DNA from: Bacteroidota bacterium
GTDB taxonomy: Bacteria; Bacteroidota; Bacteroidia; Bacteroidales; FEN-979
Length of the DNA stretch: 64,000 nucleotides
Direction of reading: 5' to 3'
Assembly (NCBI GenBank): GCA_026391835.1
Contig: JAPLDF010000009.1
Location: forward strand, 60,649-124,648
Position numbers and translations under genes: made by a program. The notes beneath the pieces are model-generated. The model was not told the DNA's origin. It ran no database searches and saw only the letters and a list, made by a program, of their open reading frames with translations. The stretch's first letter is position 1, and each line of letters starts with the position of its first letter. Positions 38,770 to 48,113 of the stretch are shown in pieces.

Positions 38770-38898
38770 AGTACAATTTGTATTGTTAATATTTTAACAG
38801 CACAAAGTTAATAAAAGATTCTTTTGGAAATATTCTAAATTATTAATGATTGATATGCAGTGAGATAGGAGGTGTATTTGACAGTGAAAATTGTATAG

Positions 38899-38932
38899 CA
38901 TCACGTGTTGCACGTGACGGGTGACGTGTCAC
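38899..38932 (-). repeat. Short degenerate 7-mer array downstream of the patatin-like gene
   Basis: Minus strand: GTGACAC GTCACCC GTCACGT GCAACAC GTGATG; contains palindromic GTGACGTGTCAC. Confidence 0.6.
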
Positions 38933-38944
38933 TGGCATTGCTTT

Positions 38945-41194
38945 TCAAAACCAGTAACCCAGGTTGAGAAACACCATCAGTCCGGGGTTGATGTTTGAAC
39001 TCATCACCGTCAGTTCCAGCGGACCGATAATACTGTCGTAACCGGCAGCAACACCATAACCGACCAGGAAACTCCGCCCGGTAAAAAGCTCGTTGATGGT
39101 CATTTCATTGCCACCGGCATCGGCACGCAGGTTCAGGTACAGTTTGTTGAATACATTGTATTGAAGTTTTAGCCGGCCCACCAGCGAATAGTAACCAAAC
39201 TCCTGGATGAAATGCAGGCCTGTGAATGGCACAAAGGATTCGACATAGTTGTCGGGGGTCAATCCTCCCAGCCCGAACAGGTGCTGGATCGGGGGAGGGT
39301 TGCCGTTGTTGACAATGGCCCCGGCGAAAAGCCCTGGCTGCAGAACAAATCCATGAAAAACAGGGATGTTGTTGTCGAATTTAAAGCTGAATATTGCTGA
39401 ATTTGAGAAGAGGTCCTGTGACCAGTTTTTTGAAAACGGCATTACATATTCTGCCTTCAGCATTGCTTTCGTGCCGGTTGTAGGAAAACAGGCACGGTCG
39501 CGGGTGTCAGCATTCAGGGAGATGAAGATATATCCGTAGCTCGAAAAAGTCTCATACGGTAAAAAGATGCTGTCGATGGTAATATCCTGCTTGAAACGGA
39601 AGTACTCATAATCAACGCCTGCCTTTAAACTGATCATGTTCCTGAAATTGTAATTGAAAAACAATGATCCGATGTAGTTGGTCAGGTTGTATTTATTGTC
39701 CTTGATATCTTTATTGTAAGTGTTAATTTTAAAGGTGTAGAATTCAGCGCTCGCCCCGAATGATCCCTTTCCACCCAGTCCAAGCAGGTAAGTCGCCCTG
39801 ATCCTCGGATTTATTGCAACATTCACATCGGCAAACAATTTTGAATTGGTGCCGAGGACATTGCGGAATGCCCCGCCCAGCGTAAGGCTGATGCCGTAGT
39901 CGTTGTCGAAATGCACACCCGCCGACAATTCCCCGGGTCCTCCTTCCACCGCATCGATCACAAGGAAGGTTTTTTCACCCCGGTAATCCAGCTGATACGA
40001 TACCCGTTCAAAATAGCCGGAACCATAGGTTAGCCGGATATCTTTCTCCAGCTCATCCAGGGAAACAGTCCTGTTTTGAAGGCTGCCGAAAATGCTGTTA
40101 AAATAACTGTCATGCATCTTATGGTTGCCCCTGATGATGATGCTGTCGACCCGGATGGCGGTGAGCGGCGAGGCATTGTATTTTTTCAGGGGTTTGTATG
40201 CGATGGCATTCAGCGAATCGGCCAGGGCCTTGATCTCTGTATAATGACTTCGGGCAATTCGTTCCCCGACAGCCATGATGGAGTCATACATGTCAAAATC
40301 CATCATCCCGTACACCATCTTGATTCGTACCTTCAGATCGGTGAGGCTGTCGCCGATCTCGTTGGCCCTAATCCTCGAAAAAGAGGTGATCTGGTCGATG
40401 ATGGCGGGAAGTGAACCAAGTTCCTCCCGCCTGGTGTAAAGTCCCGACTGCACATCGCCTCCTACGATGATCTGGGCGCCCATCTCCTTTACCTCCTTCA
40501 CCGGGTAGTTGTTGACAACACCGCCATCAACCAGGTAGTAATCCGAATATTCGGTGGGTTCAAAATAACCGGGGATCGACATGCTGGCGCGGATCGCCAT
40601 CGGCAGGTAGCCTTTGTTGAGAATCACCGCCTCGCCGGTGAGCAGGTTGGTGCCCATGCACAAAAACGGGGTTTGAAACTTTTTGAAGTCATTGATTTTA
40701 TAAACGGGCGAAAAAAACCTGTTCAGCAGAAGGTCGATCTCCTGTCCCTGGTACATCGATGAGATGCCGATCTTCTTGTTTTTTAATGGCAGCCTGACAA
40801 TGGTTTTTTCACCGATCCCCTTTTCTTCATAGGCCCTGTATTTCCGCTCGGTAATGTCTTTAAGCAGGTTGTCCCAATGTTGCGCACGGATCAGTTTTGC
40901 AATCGTATCCGGATGGTAGCCAATGGCGTACAATCCGCCGATGATGCTGCCAATGCTCGATCCGCCGATGTAATCGACGGGCAGCCCCACCTCCTGGATT
41001 ACCCGGAGCAACCCGATATATGCGAACCCTTTGGCGCCGCCGCCGCTGAGAACCAGGCCAACTGTAGGACGTTTGCGCAGGGTATCCGGCTGGGCAGCCC
41101 GGGCTGAAATGGAAAATCCCGGAAGGCAGAACAGGAGCAGGATTAACAGTGTCCTTGAAAGGACCCGCTTCAACAATGCAGGGTGGTGTTTCAT
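38945..41194 (-). CDS. Patatin-like phospholipase with C-terminal outer-membrane beta-barrel (BamA/TamA-like)
   Basis: ORF 38945..41332; likely start 41194 (MKHHPALLKRVLSRTLLILLLFCLPGFSISARAAQ). GLVLSGGGAKGFAYIGLL, GGSSIGSIIGGLYA, DGGVVNNYPV; POTRA-like region; C-terminal aromatic LGYWF. Confidence 0.92.
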   Translation of the reverse strand: MKHHPALLKRVLSRTLLILLLFCLPGFSISARAAQPDTLRKRPTVGLVLSGGGAKGFAYIGLLRVIQEVGLPVDYIGGSSIGSIIGGLYAIGYHPDTIAKLIRAQHWDNLLKDITERKYRAYEEKGIGEKTIVRLPLKNKKIGISSMYQGQEIDLLLNRFFSPVYKINDFKKFQTPFLCMGTNLLTGEAVILNKGYLPMAIRASMSIPGYFEPTEYSDYYLVDGGVVNNYPVKEVKEMGAQIIVGGDVQSGLYTRREELGSLPAIIDQITSFSRIRANEIGDSLTDLKVRIKMVYGMMDFDMYDSIMAVGERIARSHYTEIKALADSLNAIAYKPLKKYNASPLTAIRVDSIIIRGNHKMHDSYFNSIFGSLQNRTVSLDELEKDIRLTYGSGYFERVSYQLDYRGEKTFLVIDAVEGGPGELSAGVHFDNDYGISLTLGGAFRNVLGTNSKLFADVNVAINPRIRATYLLGLGGKGSFGASAEFYTFKINTYNKDIKDNKYNLTNYIGSLFFNYNFRNMISLKAGVDYEYFRFKQDITIDSIFLPYETFSSYGYIFISLNADTRDRACFPTTGTKAMLKAEYVMPFSKNWSQDLFSNSAIFSFKFDNNIPVFHGFVLQPGLFAGAIVNNGNPPPIQHLFGLGGLTPDNYVESFVPFTGLHFIQEFGYYSLVGRLKLQYNVFNKLYLNLRADAGGNEMTINELFTGRSFLVGYGVAAGYDSIIGPLELTVMSSNINPGLMVFLNLGYWF

Positions 41195-41283
41195 CCGTGA
41201 ATTTTTGGCGTGAAAATACAAAATTCCTTGTAATGCACGTGAAGGATTGATGCCGCAACTGTTCGGGCAATCATAATTTTCAC

Positions 41284-41291
41284 TAGTTTTG
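41284..41291 (+). promoter_or_regulatory. Candidate Bacteroidota -7 element TAGTTTTG upstream of the methyltransferase gene
   Basis: Matches TAnnTTTG; no clear -33 partner seen. Confidence 0.35.
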
Positions 41292-41339
41292 TTTCTCCCT
41301 GCCGGGTACATAAACAAGCCGGCTTTTATCAATGGTCAA

Positions 41340-42527
41340 ATGGAAAACAGGCAAATAATATTATTCTTTGACAAATTAACCTCCGTCATCAGCAACAGAA
41401 GGTTGGTCAAACTGGTTCTCAGCAGCCAGCGTGATCGCTCCTCCGATCTGAAAAGCATCATCATCACCATCGTGGAGATAAAAAAAGGAGTGAGGCTCAA
41501 TTTCGTATACAGGCATAAAACCAATGACATCACAAAGAACTTTGATGTTGAAGAGGCGATGGCCATTGTCAAAAAATCACTGGAGGAGGATTTCTTCAAT
41601 GCCGATCTGTTTTCCGGCGAAGAAACACTCCGGCTGCTTATTACCGGCAACGGAAAAGTGAAGATCAGGTCCAACCGGACTGAACTGAAACCGGTGGCTT
41701 CCTTCAGCCACGACCGTTTGAAGGAGCGGATCATTGCAACGGAGAACAATGTTTACCTGAAAGAACTGGGAGTCCTGAATTCCGGCTTTGAGGTGCGGAA
41801 TGACATGAAAGACAAGTACCTGCAGATAAACAACTACATCGGACTCCTTGCGCCGTTCATCAGTGAACTGGAACTTCCTGAAGGATTTCATGTTGCCGAC
41901 ATGGGTTCGGGCAAAGGGTACCTGACATTTGCCCTGTACGATTACCTCACCGGTACACTCGGGAAAACACCCTTGATGACAGGCGTTGAATCGAAGAAGG
42001 ACCTGGTGAAATTGTCGAATGAGATCGCGAAGAAGGCCTCCTTCACAAATTTGAAATTCGTCCACGGAACGATCAGCGAGGTGGCACTTGAAAAAATTGA
42101 CATCCTGATCGCCCTGCATGCCTGCGATACCGCCACGGATGATGCCATCTTCAGGGGAATCGCCTCCGGCGCCTCGCTGATCGTTTGTGCGCCCTGCTGC
42201 CACAAACAGGTGCGAAAGGCATTTCATGTGACCGGTGCATTGAAACCGGTTACAAAACATGGCATCCTCGAAGAGCGGCAGGCCGAGATCATTACCGATG
42301 CCATCCGGGCGCTCATCCTCGAGGCGCATGGGTATAAAACGAAAGTGTTCGAATTTATCTCTACAGAACATACCCCGAAAAACGTGATGATCGTTGGCCG
42401 GAAAATCCCCGGCAAGCCCGCCGCTATGAAAAAAAGCCTGGACCAGGTCCGCGCCATCAAGGAACTTTTCGGGATTGAACAACATTACCTTGAAGGGCTG
42501 TGTATGGGAATAACGAATATTGAATGA
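41340..42527 (+). CDS. SAM-dependent methyltransferase
   Basis: ORF track start 41289; ATG at 41340 likely. Motif I VADMGSGKGYLTFALYDYL; LIALHACDTATDDAIFRGI. Confidence 0.85.
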   Translation: MENRQIILFFDKLTSVISNRRLVKLVLSSQRDRSSDLKSIIITIVEIKKGVRLNFVYRHKTNDITKNFDVEEAMAIVKKSLEEDFFNADLFSGEETLRLLITGNGKVKIRSNRTELKPVASFSHDRLKERIIATENNVYLKELGVLNSGFEVRNDMKDKYLQINNYIGLLAPFISELELPEGFHVADMGSGKGYLTFALYDYLTGTLGKTPLMTGVESKKDLVKLSNEIAKKASFTNLKFVHGTISEVALEKIDILIALHACDTATDDAIFRGIASGASLIVCAPCCHKQVRKAFHVTGALKPVTKHGILEERQAEIITDAIRALILEAHGYKTKVFEFISTEHTPKNVMIVGRKIPGKPAAMKKSLDQVRAIKELFGIEQHYLEGLCMGITNIE

Positions 42528-42564
42528 CGAAATATCCGTCAACTGAATATTTTAACAGAAAAAA

Positions 42565-42804
42565 ATGAAGGACGACGATCAAATTATCAGGGTGTTTTCG
42601 GGTACAGAAATGCTGGTGCTGATGCTGAAATCAGAACTCGAAGAATGCGGCATCGGTGCCATGGTTCAGAATGATTTTCAATCGGGGGTGATGGCTGGTT
42701 TTGTCGCCGGGTTGCCGTCATCCGTGGATCTTTACATCCGCGAAGCCGACCTGGCTGCAGCCGAACCGGTCATAGAGGCGTTTTTGCAGGTAAACCCTGA
42801 TTGA
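42565..42804 (+). CDS. DUF2007-type small protein
   Basis: IIRVFSGTEMLVLMLKSELEECGIGAMVQNDFQSG...VDLYIREADLAAAEPVIEAFLQ. Confidence 0.8.
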   Translation: MKDDDQIIRVFSGTEMLVLMLKSELEECGIGAMVQNDFQSGVMAGFVAGLPSSVDLYIREADLAAAEPVIEAFLQVNPD

Positions 42805-42811
42805 AACAGAG

Positions 42812-43381
42812 ATGAGAGTCCTTATAAAACGACACATACGCGGAAGAGAAGTCCTGGCGTTTTTCGTGTTGGCCAATCTCCTCTACCTGCTGATGATTTT
42901 TGTGACCATTCCGCAGGTAACGGCTTACTCGGGGGGGATGAAATTATTTGACATGATGCCCCTGGGATACGACCTGGTGTATGCCAGGAACCTTCTGGAT
43001 ACTCTGGGAACAAACGGAAGGGCAGTTTATTTAACGCTTCAGCTGCCTGTTGATATGTTTTACCCGTTGTTTTCGGGAATAGCCTATTGCCTTTTGATGG
43101 CCTGGTTGTTTAAAAAGCTGAACCTTATCGATAAGCCTGCGGCATACCTTTGCGTTATCCCGCTGGTGGCCGGAATGTTCGATTATCTCGAAAACTTCGG
43201 GATCATCGCCATGATCACTTCATACCCCGCGGTGTCCGCCCTGCAGGTAAGCGTTGTGAGTATCTTCAGCGTAATAAAAAGCATGCTGTCGGCCGCTTTC
43301 TTCACCCTGCTGATTGTTTCACTGTTGGTTTTTCTTGTCAAACAAACTTTAACTGCCCTCAAAAGAGAACATAAGCCATGA
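42812..43381 (+). CDS. Integral membrane protein, unknown function
   Basis: 189 aa with several TM segments; ends overlapping the next ATG (43378). Confidence 0.8.
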   Translation: MRVLIKRHIRGREVLAFFVLANLLYLLMIFVTIPQVTAYSGGMKLFDMMPLGYDLVYARNLLDTLGTNGRAVYLTLQLPVDMFYPLFSGIAYCLLMAWLFKKLNLIDKPAAYLCVIPLVAGMFDYLENFGIIAMITSYPAVSALQVSVVSIFSVIKSMLSAAFFTLLIVSLLVFLVKQTLTALKREHKP

Positions 43382-43905
43382 AGTATGATGTATTGAAGAA
43401 GCAGAACAATTCGAAAATGTGTTTCGTTTGCGGATTGAAAAATGATTTTGGCCTCCAGGCCTCGTTTTTTGAAATCTCAGCCAATGAACTGGTCGCCCTG
43501 ATCACCCCAACAGAAAAACACCAGAGCTACCCCGGAAGGATGCACGGTGGGGTGGCTGCAGCCATATTGGATGAAACCATCGGAAGGGCCATTGCCAATG
43601 GGAAAGAGGACCAGGTTTGGGGTGTCACGCTCGAACTGACCACCAAATTCAGGAAGCCGATCCCACTCGACCAGGAGCTGAGAATTGTCGGAAGGGTGCT
43701 CAAAGATGGTCCGCGTTTTTTTGAAGGAACCGGTGAGATTGTCCTCGAAAATGGCGACATCGCCGTTTCTGCCGCGGGAAAATACCTGAAAGTCCCCTTC
43801 GGTAAAATTACCGATTCTGAAATGGATGACAGCGAATGGTTTCACCATGAAAACAGTGCAGATCCCACGGAAGTAGAAATACCTGACAAGGCTACAGGCG
43901 AATAA
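43378..43905 (+). CDS. PaaI-family hotdog thioesterase
   Basis: CFVCGLKNDFGLQASFFE...YPGRMHGGVAAAILDETIGRAI...TTKFRKPIPLDQELRIVGRV. Confidence 0.88.
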   Translation: MKYDVLKKQNNSKMCFVCGLKNDFGLQASFFEISANELVALITPTEKHQSYPGRMHGGVAAAILDETIGRAIANGKEDQVWGVTLELTTKFRKPIPLDQELRIVGRVLKDGPRFFEGTGEIVLENGDIAVSAAGKYLKVPFGKITDSEMDDSEWFHHENSADPTEVEIPDKATGE

Positions 43906-43913
43906 GCAAATAC

Positions 43914-45275
43914 ATGGTGAATAAAGTTGTTACCGGCTTTCCGGCAAAATTCATTTTTACAGTTTTACTGGTTCTATCCATCGCAGGCGGGGGCATCGCC
44001 CAGGGATTGTACTTCCCGCCATTGGTCCCTGCACAGCGGTGGGACACAATATCCCCGGTATCGATGGAATGGTGTACCGAAAAGATAGCACCGCTGTACG
44101 ATTTCCTTGAACAGGAAAACACCAAAGGATTCATGGTGCTAAAAGATGGTAAAATCGCCCTCGAAAAGTACTTCGGAACCTTTACCAGGGACAGCATCTG
44201 GTACTGGGCCTCAGCCGGGAAAACCGTTACTGCTTTCCTGGTTGGCAGGGCACGGGAGGAAGGGCATTTGTCAATTGACGATTCTTCTTCCAGGTACCTC
44301 GGGCAGGGCTGGACCAGCTGCACCGCGGCACAGGAAGAGAAAATCAACATACGCAATCAGCTCACCATGACCTCGGGACTTGACGATGGCGTTCCCGACA
44401 ACCACTGCACCATCGACACGTGTTTGGAGTACCTTGCAAACGCCGGAACCCGATGGGCATACCACAATGCGCCCTATACCCTGCTGGAAAAGGTGCTCGT
44501 TCATGCCACAGGGCAATCCATCAACAGCTACACGCGGGTGAATTTGAATGACCGCACAGGCATTGCCGGGTTATGGCTTACCGTTGATTACGACAATGTG
44601 TTTTTCAGCACATTGAGGAGCATGGCCCGGTTTGGATTGCTGATGCAGAACAGGGGAGCCTGGGGCAACGATACCCTGCTGCACGATACCGTCTATGTGC
44701 ACCAGATGCTCAACACCTCCCAGACACTGAACAACGCTTACGGTTACCTGTGGTGGCTGAATGGCAAGCCATCCTTCATGATCCCCGGCACGCAGGTTGT
44801 CTTCCCGGGGTTCATTGCTCCCCACGCCCCGTCAGATATGTATGCCGGTTTGGGGAAAAACGGGCAGATCGTAAGTGTTTCACCCGAAAAGGGCATTGTA
44901 ATCGTACGAATGGGGAACCTTCCGGGTTCGCCCGAATCCGAGTTTACCGGCCAGTTTTGCGACCAGATCTGGCAGAAGCTGAATGAGGTAATGTGTAACT
45001 CTTCCGGTGTGGCGGAAATGGATGCCGACAACTTAAACTTGCAGGTATATCCGAATCCTGCCCAAAACCTTTTTACCGTCGAACTGCCACAGCATCGCTT
45101 TTCCATCGCCGTTTATGACATGATGGGGCGCATCATGTTTGAACAAGATGCGGTAATGGGTAAAATTGAGATTTCCTGCAGGAATTACAGTGAGGGAGTT
45201 TATAACGTAAAAATCATTACCCCCGAAAACAATTTTTACAATAAAACACTGGTTATTCTAAAAAACAGACCATGA
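43914..45275 (+). CDS. Serine hydrolase (beta-lactamase fold) with T9SS type A sorting domain
   Basis: SAGKTVTAFLVGRAREEG motif; QVYPNPAQNLFTVEL...GVYNVKIITPENNFYNKTLVILKN; 4-nt overlap (ATGA) with the next gene. Confidence 0.88.
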   Translation: MVNKVVTGFPAKFIFTVLLVLSIAGGGIAQGLYFPPLVPAQRWDTISPVSMEWCTEKIAPLYDFLEQENTKGFMVLKDGKIALEKYFGTFTRDSIWYWASAGKTVTAFLVGRAREEGHLSIDDSSSRYLGQGWTSCTAAQEEKINIRNQLTMTSGLDDGVPDNHCTIDTCLEYLANAGTRWAYHNAPYTLLEKVLVHATGQSINSYTRVNLNDRTGIAGLWLTVDYDNVFFSTLRSMARFGLLMQNRGAWGNDTLLHDTVYVHQMLNTSQTLNNAYGYLWWLNGKPSFMIPGTQVVFPGFIAPHAPSDMYAGLGKNGQIVSVSPEKGIVIVRMGNLPGSPESEFTGQFCDQIWQKLNEVMCNSSGVAEMDADNLNLQVYPNPAQNLFTVELPQHRFSIAVYDMMGRIMFEQDAVMGKIEISCRNYSEGVYNVKIITPENNFYNKTLVILKNRP

Positions 45276-46591
45276 AAAACCTGATTCTGTTATCACTGCT
45301 TCTGCTCGTTTCAGGGGTTGGTCATTCCCAGGTAACGGTTCACATTGGAAAATGTGATGAAAAGGTCTATCTGGTTGCTCCGAATGAAACGAACTCGCTT
45401 GATGAACTGTTGCCGGTTGAAAATCTGGTGAAGGAAAAGGTTATAATAGGCATGGGTGAAGCCACCCACGGCACGAAGGAGTTCTTCAACATGAAGGCAA
45501 AGATGTTCAAATTCCTTGCAACACACTGCGGGTTCAAGGTGTTTGCCATCGAAGCCACCTATGGCGGAACGTTGGAAATTAACGATTACGTGTTGTATGG
45601 GAAAGGCGATGTTCTGAGCGCCATGAAAGGCATGGAATTCTGGACCTGGGATACCGAGGAGGTCAAAGAGTTGATAGAATGGATGAAGCGCTACAACCAT
45701 GAAAAACCGGAAGGGGAGAAGCTGAAATTTTACGGGTTCGATTGCCAGTCGTTCAAAGGGCCAGGCAATGCCCTGGCAGATTATGTCAGGAAGGCCGACC
45801 CTGACCACCTGGATGAATTCACCAGGGGGTTGTCAGTTCTGAATGACAGCAGCTACCTCTATTTTTACACTTTGAATGACACCAAATCAAAGAAAAAAGA
45901 GATTGCAGCCATGCATGAAATTATCTCTTTTGCTGACAATTGGTTTAAACAGAAACGGGACACATACATCTCCCGAAGCAATAAAGAAAGGTATGAGCTG
46001 GCTTTTCATAACATTGAAAACCTCAGGCAGGCGCTAATGTTAAAAGAAAAACCCCGCTTTAACTATTTTTACCTCAGGGATAGCTGCATGGCGCAAAACA
46101 TCAGGTGGATTCACGAATTTGAAAACGCAAATGTATTTGCCTGGGCGCACAACGGCCATATCTGTAAATGGTCACCCTACTCTTCTGCAAAGTTCAGAAG
46201 CATGGGTTCCTACCTGAATGATCTTTTCGGAGAAGGGTATTACAACATCGGGTTTGTCTTTTCAGAAGGAAACTTCCAGGCCTACGACTGGCCAACCGCC
46301 AAAATTAAAAAGGGATTGCAGGAGTTCACAGTGCCGGTCAATAAGAAAAACACCTTGACAACCACACTCTCCCAGCCGGGGATGAGTTCCTTTTTGATTG
46401 ACCTGGACTCATCAGAAAATACCTTGTTTTCAACCAGCCAGCGGTATTATAATATCGGGGCCGTTTATATGGTCGACAAAAGGAGTTCCCAAAAAATGGT
46501 TGCAAAAAAGCAATATGATGCATTGATCTTTGTGAACAAAACCACCCGGGCCATCCCTGTAAAAAGAGAAGTGTCGAAAACCGGTACCTGA
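45272..46591 (+). CDS. Erythromycin esterase-family secreted protein
   Basis: VIIGMGEATHGTKEFFNMKAKMFKFLATHCGFKVFAIEATYGG; FYGFDCQSF; VFAWAHNGHICKW. Confidence 0.88.
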   Translation: MKNLILLSLLLLVSGVGHSQVTVHIGKCDEKVYLVAPNETNSLDELLPVENLVKEKVIIGMGEATHGTKEFFNMKAKMFKFLATHCGFKVFAIEATYGGTLEINDYVLYGKGDVLSAMKGMEFWTWDTEEVKELIEWMKRYNHEKPEGEKLKFYGFDCQSFKGPGNALADYVRKADPDHLDEFTRGLSVLNDSSYLYFYTLNDTKSKKKEIAAMHEIISFADNWFKQKRDTYISRSNKERYELAFHNIENLRQALMLKEKPRFNYFYLRDSCMAQNIRWIHEFENANVFAWAHNGHICKWSPYSSAKFRSMGSYLNDLFGEGYYNIGFVFSEGNFQAYDWPTAKIKKGLQEFTVPVNKKNTLTTTLSQPGMSSFLIDLDSSENTLFSTSQRYYNIGAVYMVDKRSSQKMVAKKQYDALIFVNKTTRAIPVKREVSKTGT

Positions 46592-46597
46592 ATCTTC

Positions 46598-47992
46598 CTA
46601 AGGTGATTTGTATAAACCAAATGTTGTGATTTCAGGAACATCCCTTGAGGAGAGGATCTTCAGCCTTACCCTGGATGTTTTCACCGGTTCGAACCGGAGC
46701 AGGCGCTTGTACCCGATGGTTGTTCCGCCCATGATCTCCCGCCAGGCAAGGCCATCCCAGGCCTGTAGAACAAATGCCTCAACCCGTTGCCCGTTTCTGA
46801 AATTCTCCTGTATCATCGCCCGGTCAACGATCACCGGCAATGGCAGGTCAAGCAAAATGACAGAATCATTCCGGGTGATTTTTGCTTTTTCGGCAAGATT
46901 GTCCTTAAAGGTGGCATCGAGGATCTGTTTCATCCCCATCAGGGCTGCAACATCATTGCCGTGGATCAGCCCGCGCCTGTCGGGCGGCAGGTTGAGCAGC
47001 AGGACGGAATTGCGCCCGACGGAACTGTACCAGATATCGGCCAGTGTTTCACTGCTTTTAACCATTGAATCCTCCCGGGAATGGTAAAACCAACCCGGAC
47101 GGATGGAGACATCCACTTCGGAAGGGTACCATACGAGCGTTTTTGCATCCAGGATTTTTACGCGGCTTCCCAGGTCCTCATCCATCATGTTCCCGGGTGG
47201 GGAGAACAGGCTGTCTTTTGGCACCACACTCCATTCCGTTTCACGGCCGTATCCCGATTCGGTTCCCACCCATCGTACATCGGGCCCCATGACTGCAATT
47301 ACAGCCTGTGGTTGCAGCGATCGGATGGTGCTATAGTATTTTGGCCAGTCATACACCTGCCGGTGGCCATTGGGACCCTCTCCGCAGGCCCCGTCAAACC
47401 ATACCTCATCCACCTGCCCGTATTGTGTAAGCAGTTCGGTAAGCTGGTTTACAAAAAAGGTGTTGTATGCGTCGGAACCATAAAGCGGGGATGCCATATC
47501 CCAGGGCGAAAGATATACGCCGAGTTTTATCCCGTTTTGTTTGCAGGCTGCCGCTACTTCAGACACTACATCTCCTTTTCCTTCTTTCCACGGGGAGCTT
47601 TGAACCGTATAGTCTGTATATTTGCTGGGCCACAGGCAAAAGCCGTCGTGGTGTTTGGCCACCATGATCAACAGTTTGGCACCTGCCATCTTCGCTGTCT
47701 TCACCCACTGTTCCGCATCCAGGGCGGTTGGATTGAAAACCGGGGCCGGAGTTCCTTTGACACCCCATTCTCGGTCGGTGAATGTATTCATGCCATAATG
47801 GATAAATACAATAAACTCCAATTCCTGCCATGCCGATTGCCGGTCGGACGGCCGGACATGTGCCGCCATTTTTATGATCTCCCGGGAGGGAATACCAGGT
47901 TTGAATTGAACGGAATTTTGAGCATGGACCTCCCTGCATGCAGTGAAATGTTGCAAACCCAGCACAAGGACAAAAAGCAGCAGATGTTTCAT
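46598..47992 (-). CDS. Alpha-L-fucosidase, GH29 family
   Basis: FIVFIHYGMNTFTDREWGVKGTPAPVFNPTALDAEQWVKTAKMAGAKLLIMVAKHHDGFCLWPSKYTDYTVQSSPWKEGKGDVVSEVAAACKQNGIKLGVYLSPWD. Start at 47992 (MKHLLLFVLVLGLQHFTACREVHAQ). Confidence 0.9.
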   Translation of the reverse strand: MKHLLLFVLVLGLQHFTACREVHAQNSVQFKPGIPSREIIKMAAHVRPSDRQSAWQELEFIVFIHYGMNTFTDREWGVKGTPAPVFNPTALDAEQWVKTAKMAGAKLLIMVAKHHDGFCLWPSKYTDYTVQSSPWKEGKGDVVSEVAAACKQNGIKLGVYLSPWDMASPLYGSDAYNTFFVNQLTELLTQYGQVDEVWFDGACGEGPNGHRQVYDWPKYYSTIRSLQPQAVIAVMGPDVRWVGTESGYGRETEWSVVPKDSLFSPPGNMMDEDLGSRVKILDAKTLVWYPSEVDVSIRPGWFYHSREDSMVKSSETLADIWYSSVGRNSVLLLNLPPDRRGLIHGNDVAALMGMKQILDATFKDNLAEKAKITRNDSVILLDLPLPVIVDRAMIQENFRNGQRVEAFVLQAWDGLAWREIMGGTTIGYKRLLRFEPVKTSRVRLKILSSRDVPEITTFGLYKSP

Positions 47993-48113
47993 GGGGATGA
48001 AGTCATTCACAAAAATAACAATTATTGGCCATCTTCACATTTTGGCATCCCTCACCATATCTGCTTTTTTCTTTTCCATATCTTTGCCGATTGTTATGTT
48101 CCAACCATACACT

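Noticed and set aside
41577-42542. 321-aa minus-strand ORF
   Set aside because: Antisense to the methyltransferase gene, which has a clear SAM-binding motif.
43914-46591. Antibiotic resistance genes (beta-lactamase, erythromycin esterase)
   Set aside because: Only fold-level family similarity; both look like secreted housekeeping or scavenging hydrolases, one with a T9SS domain.
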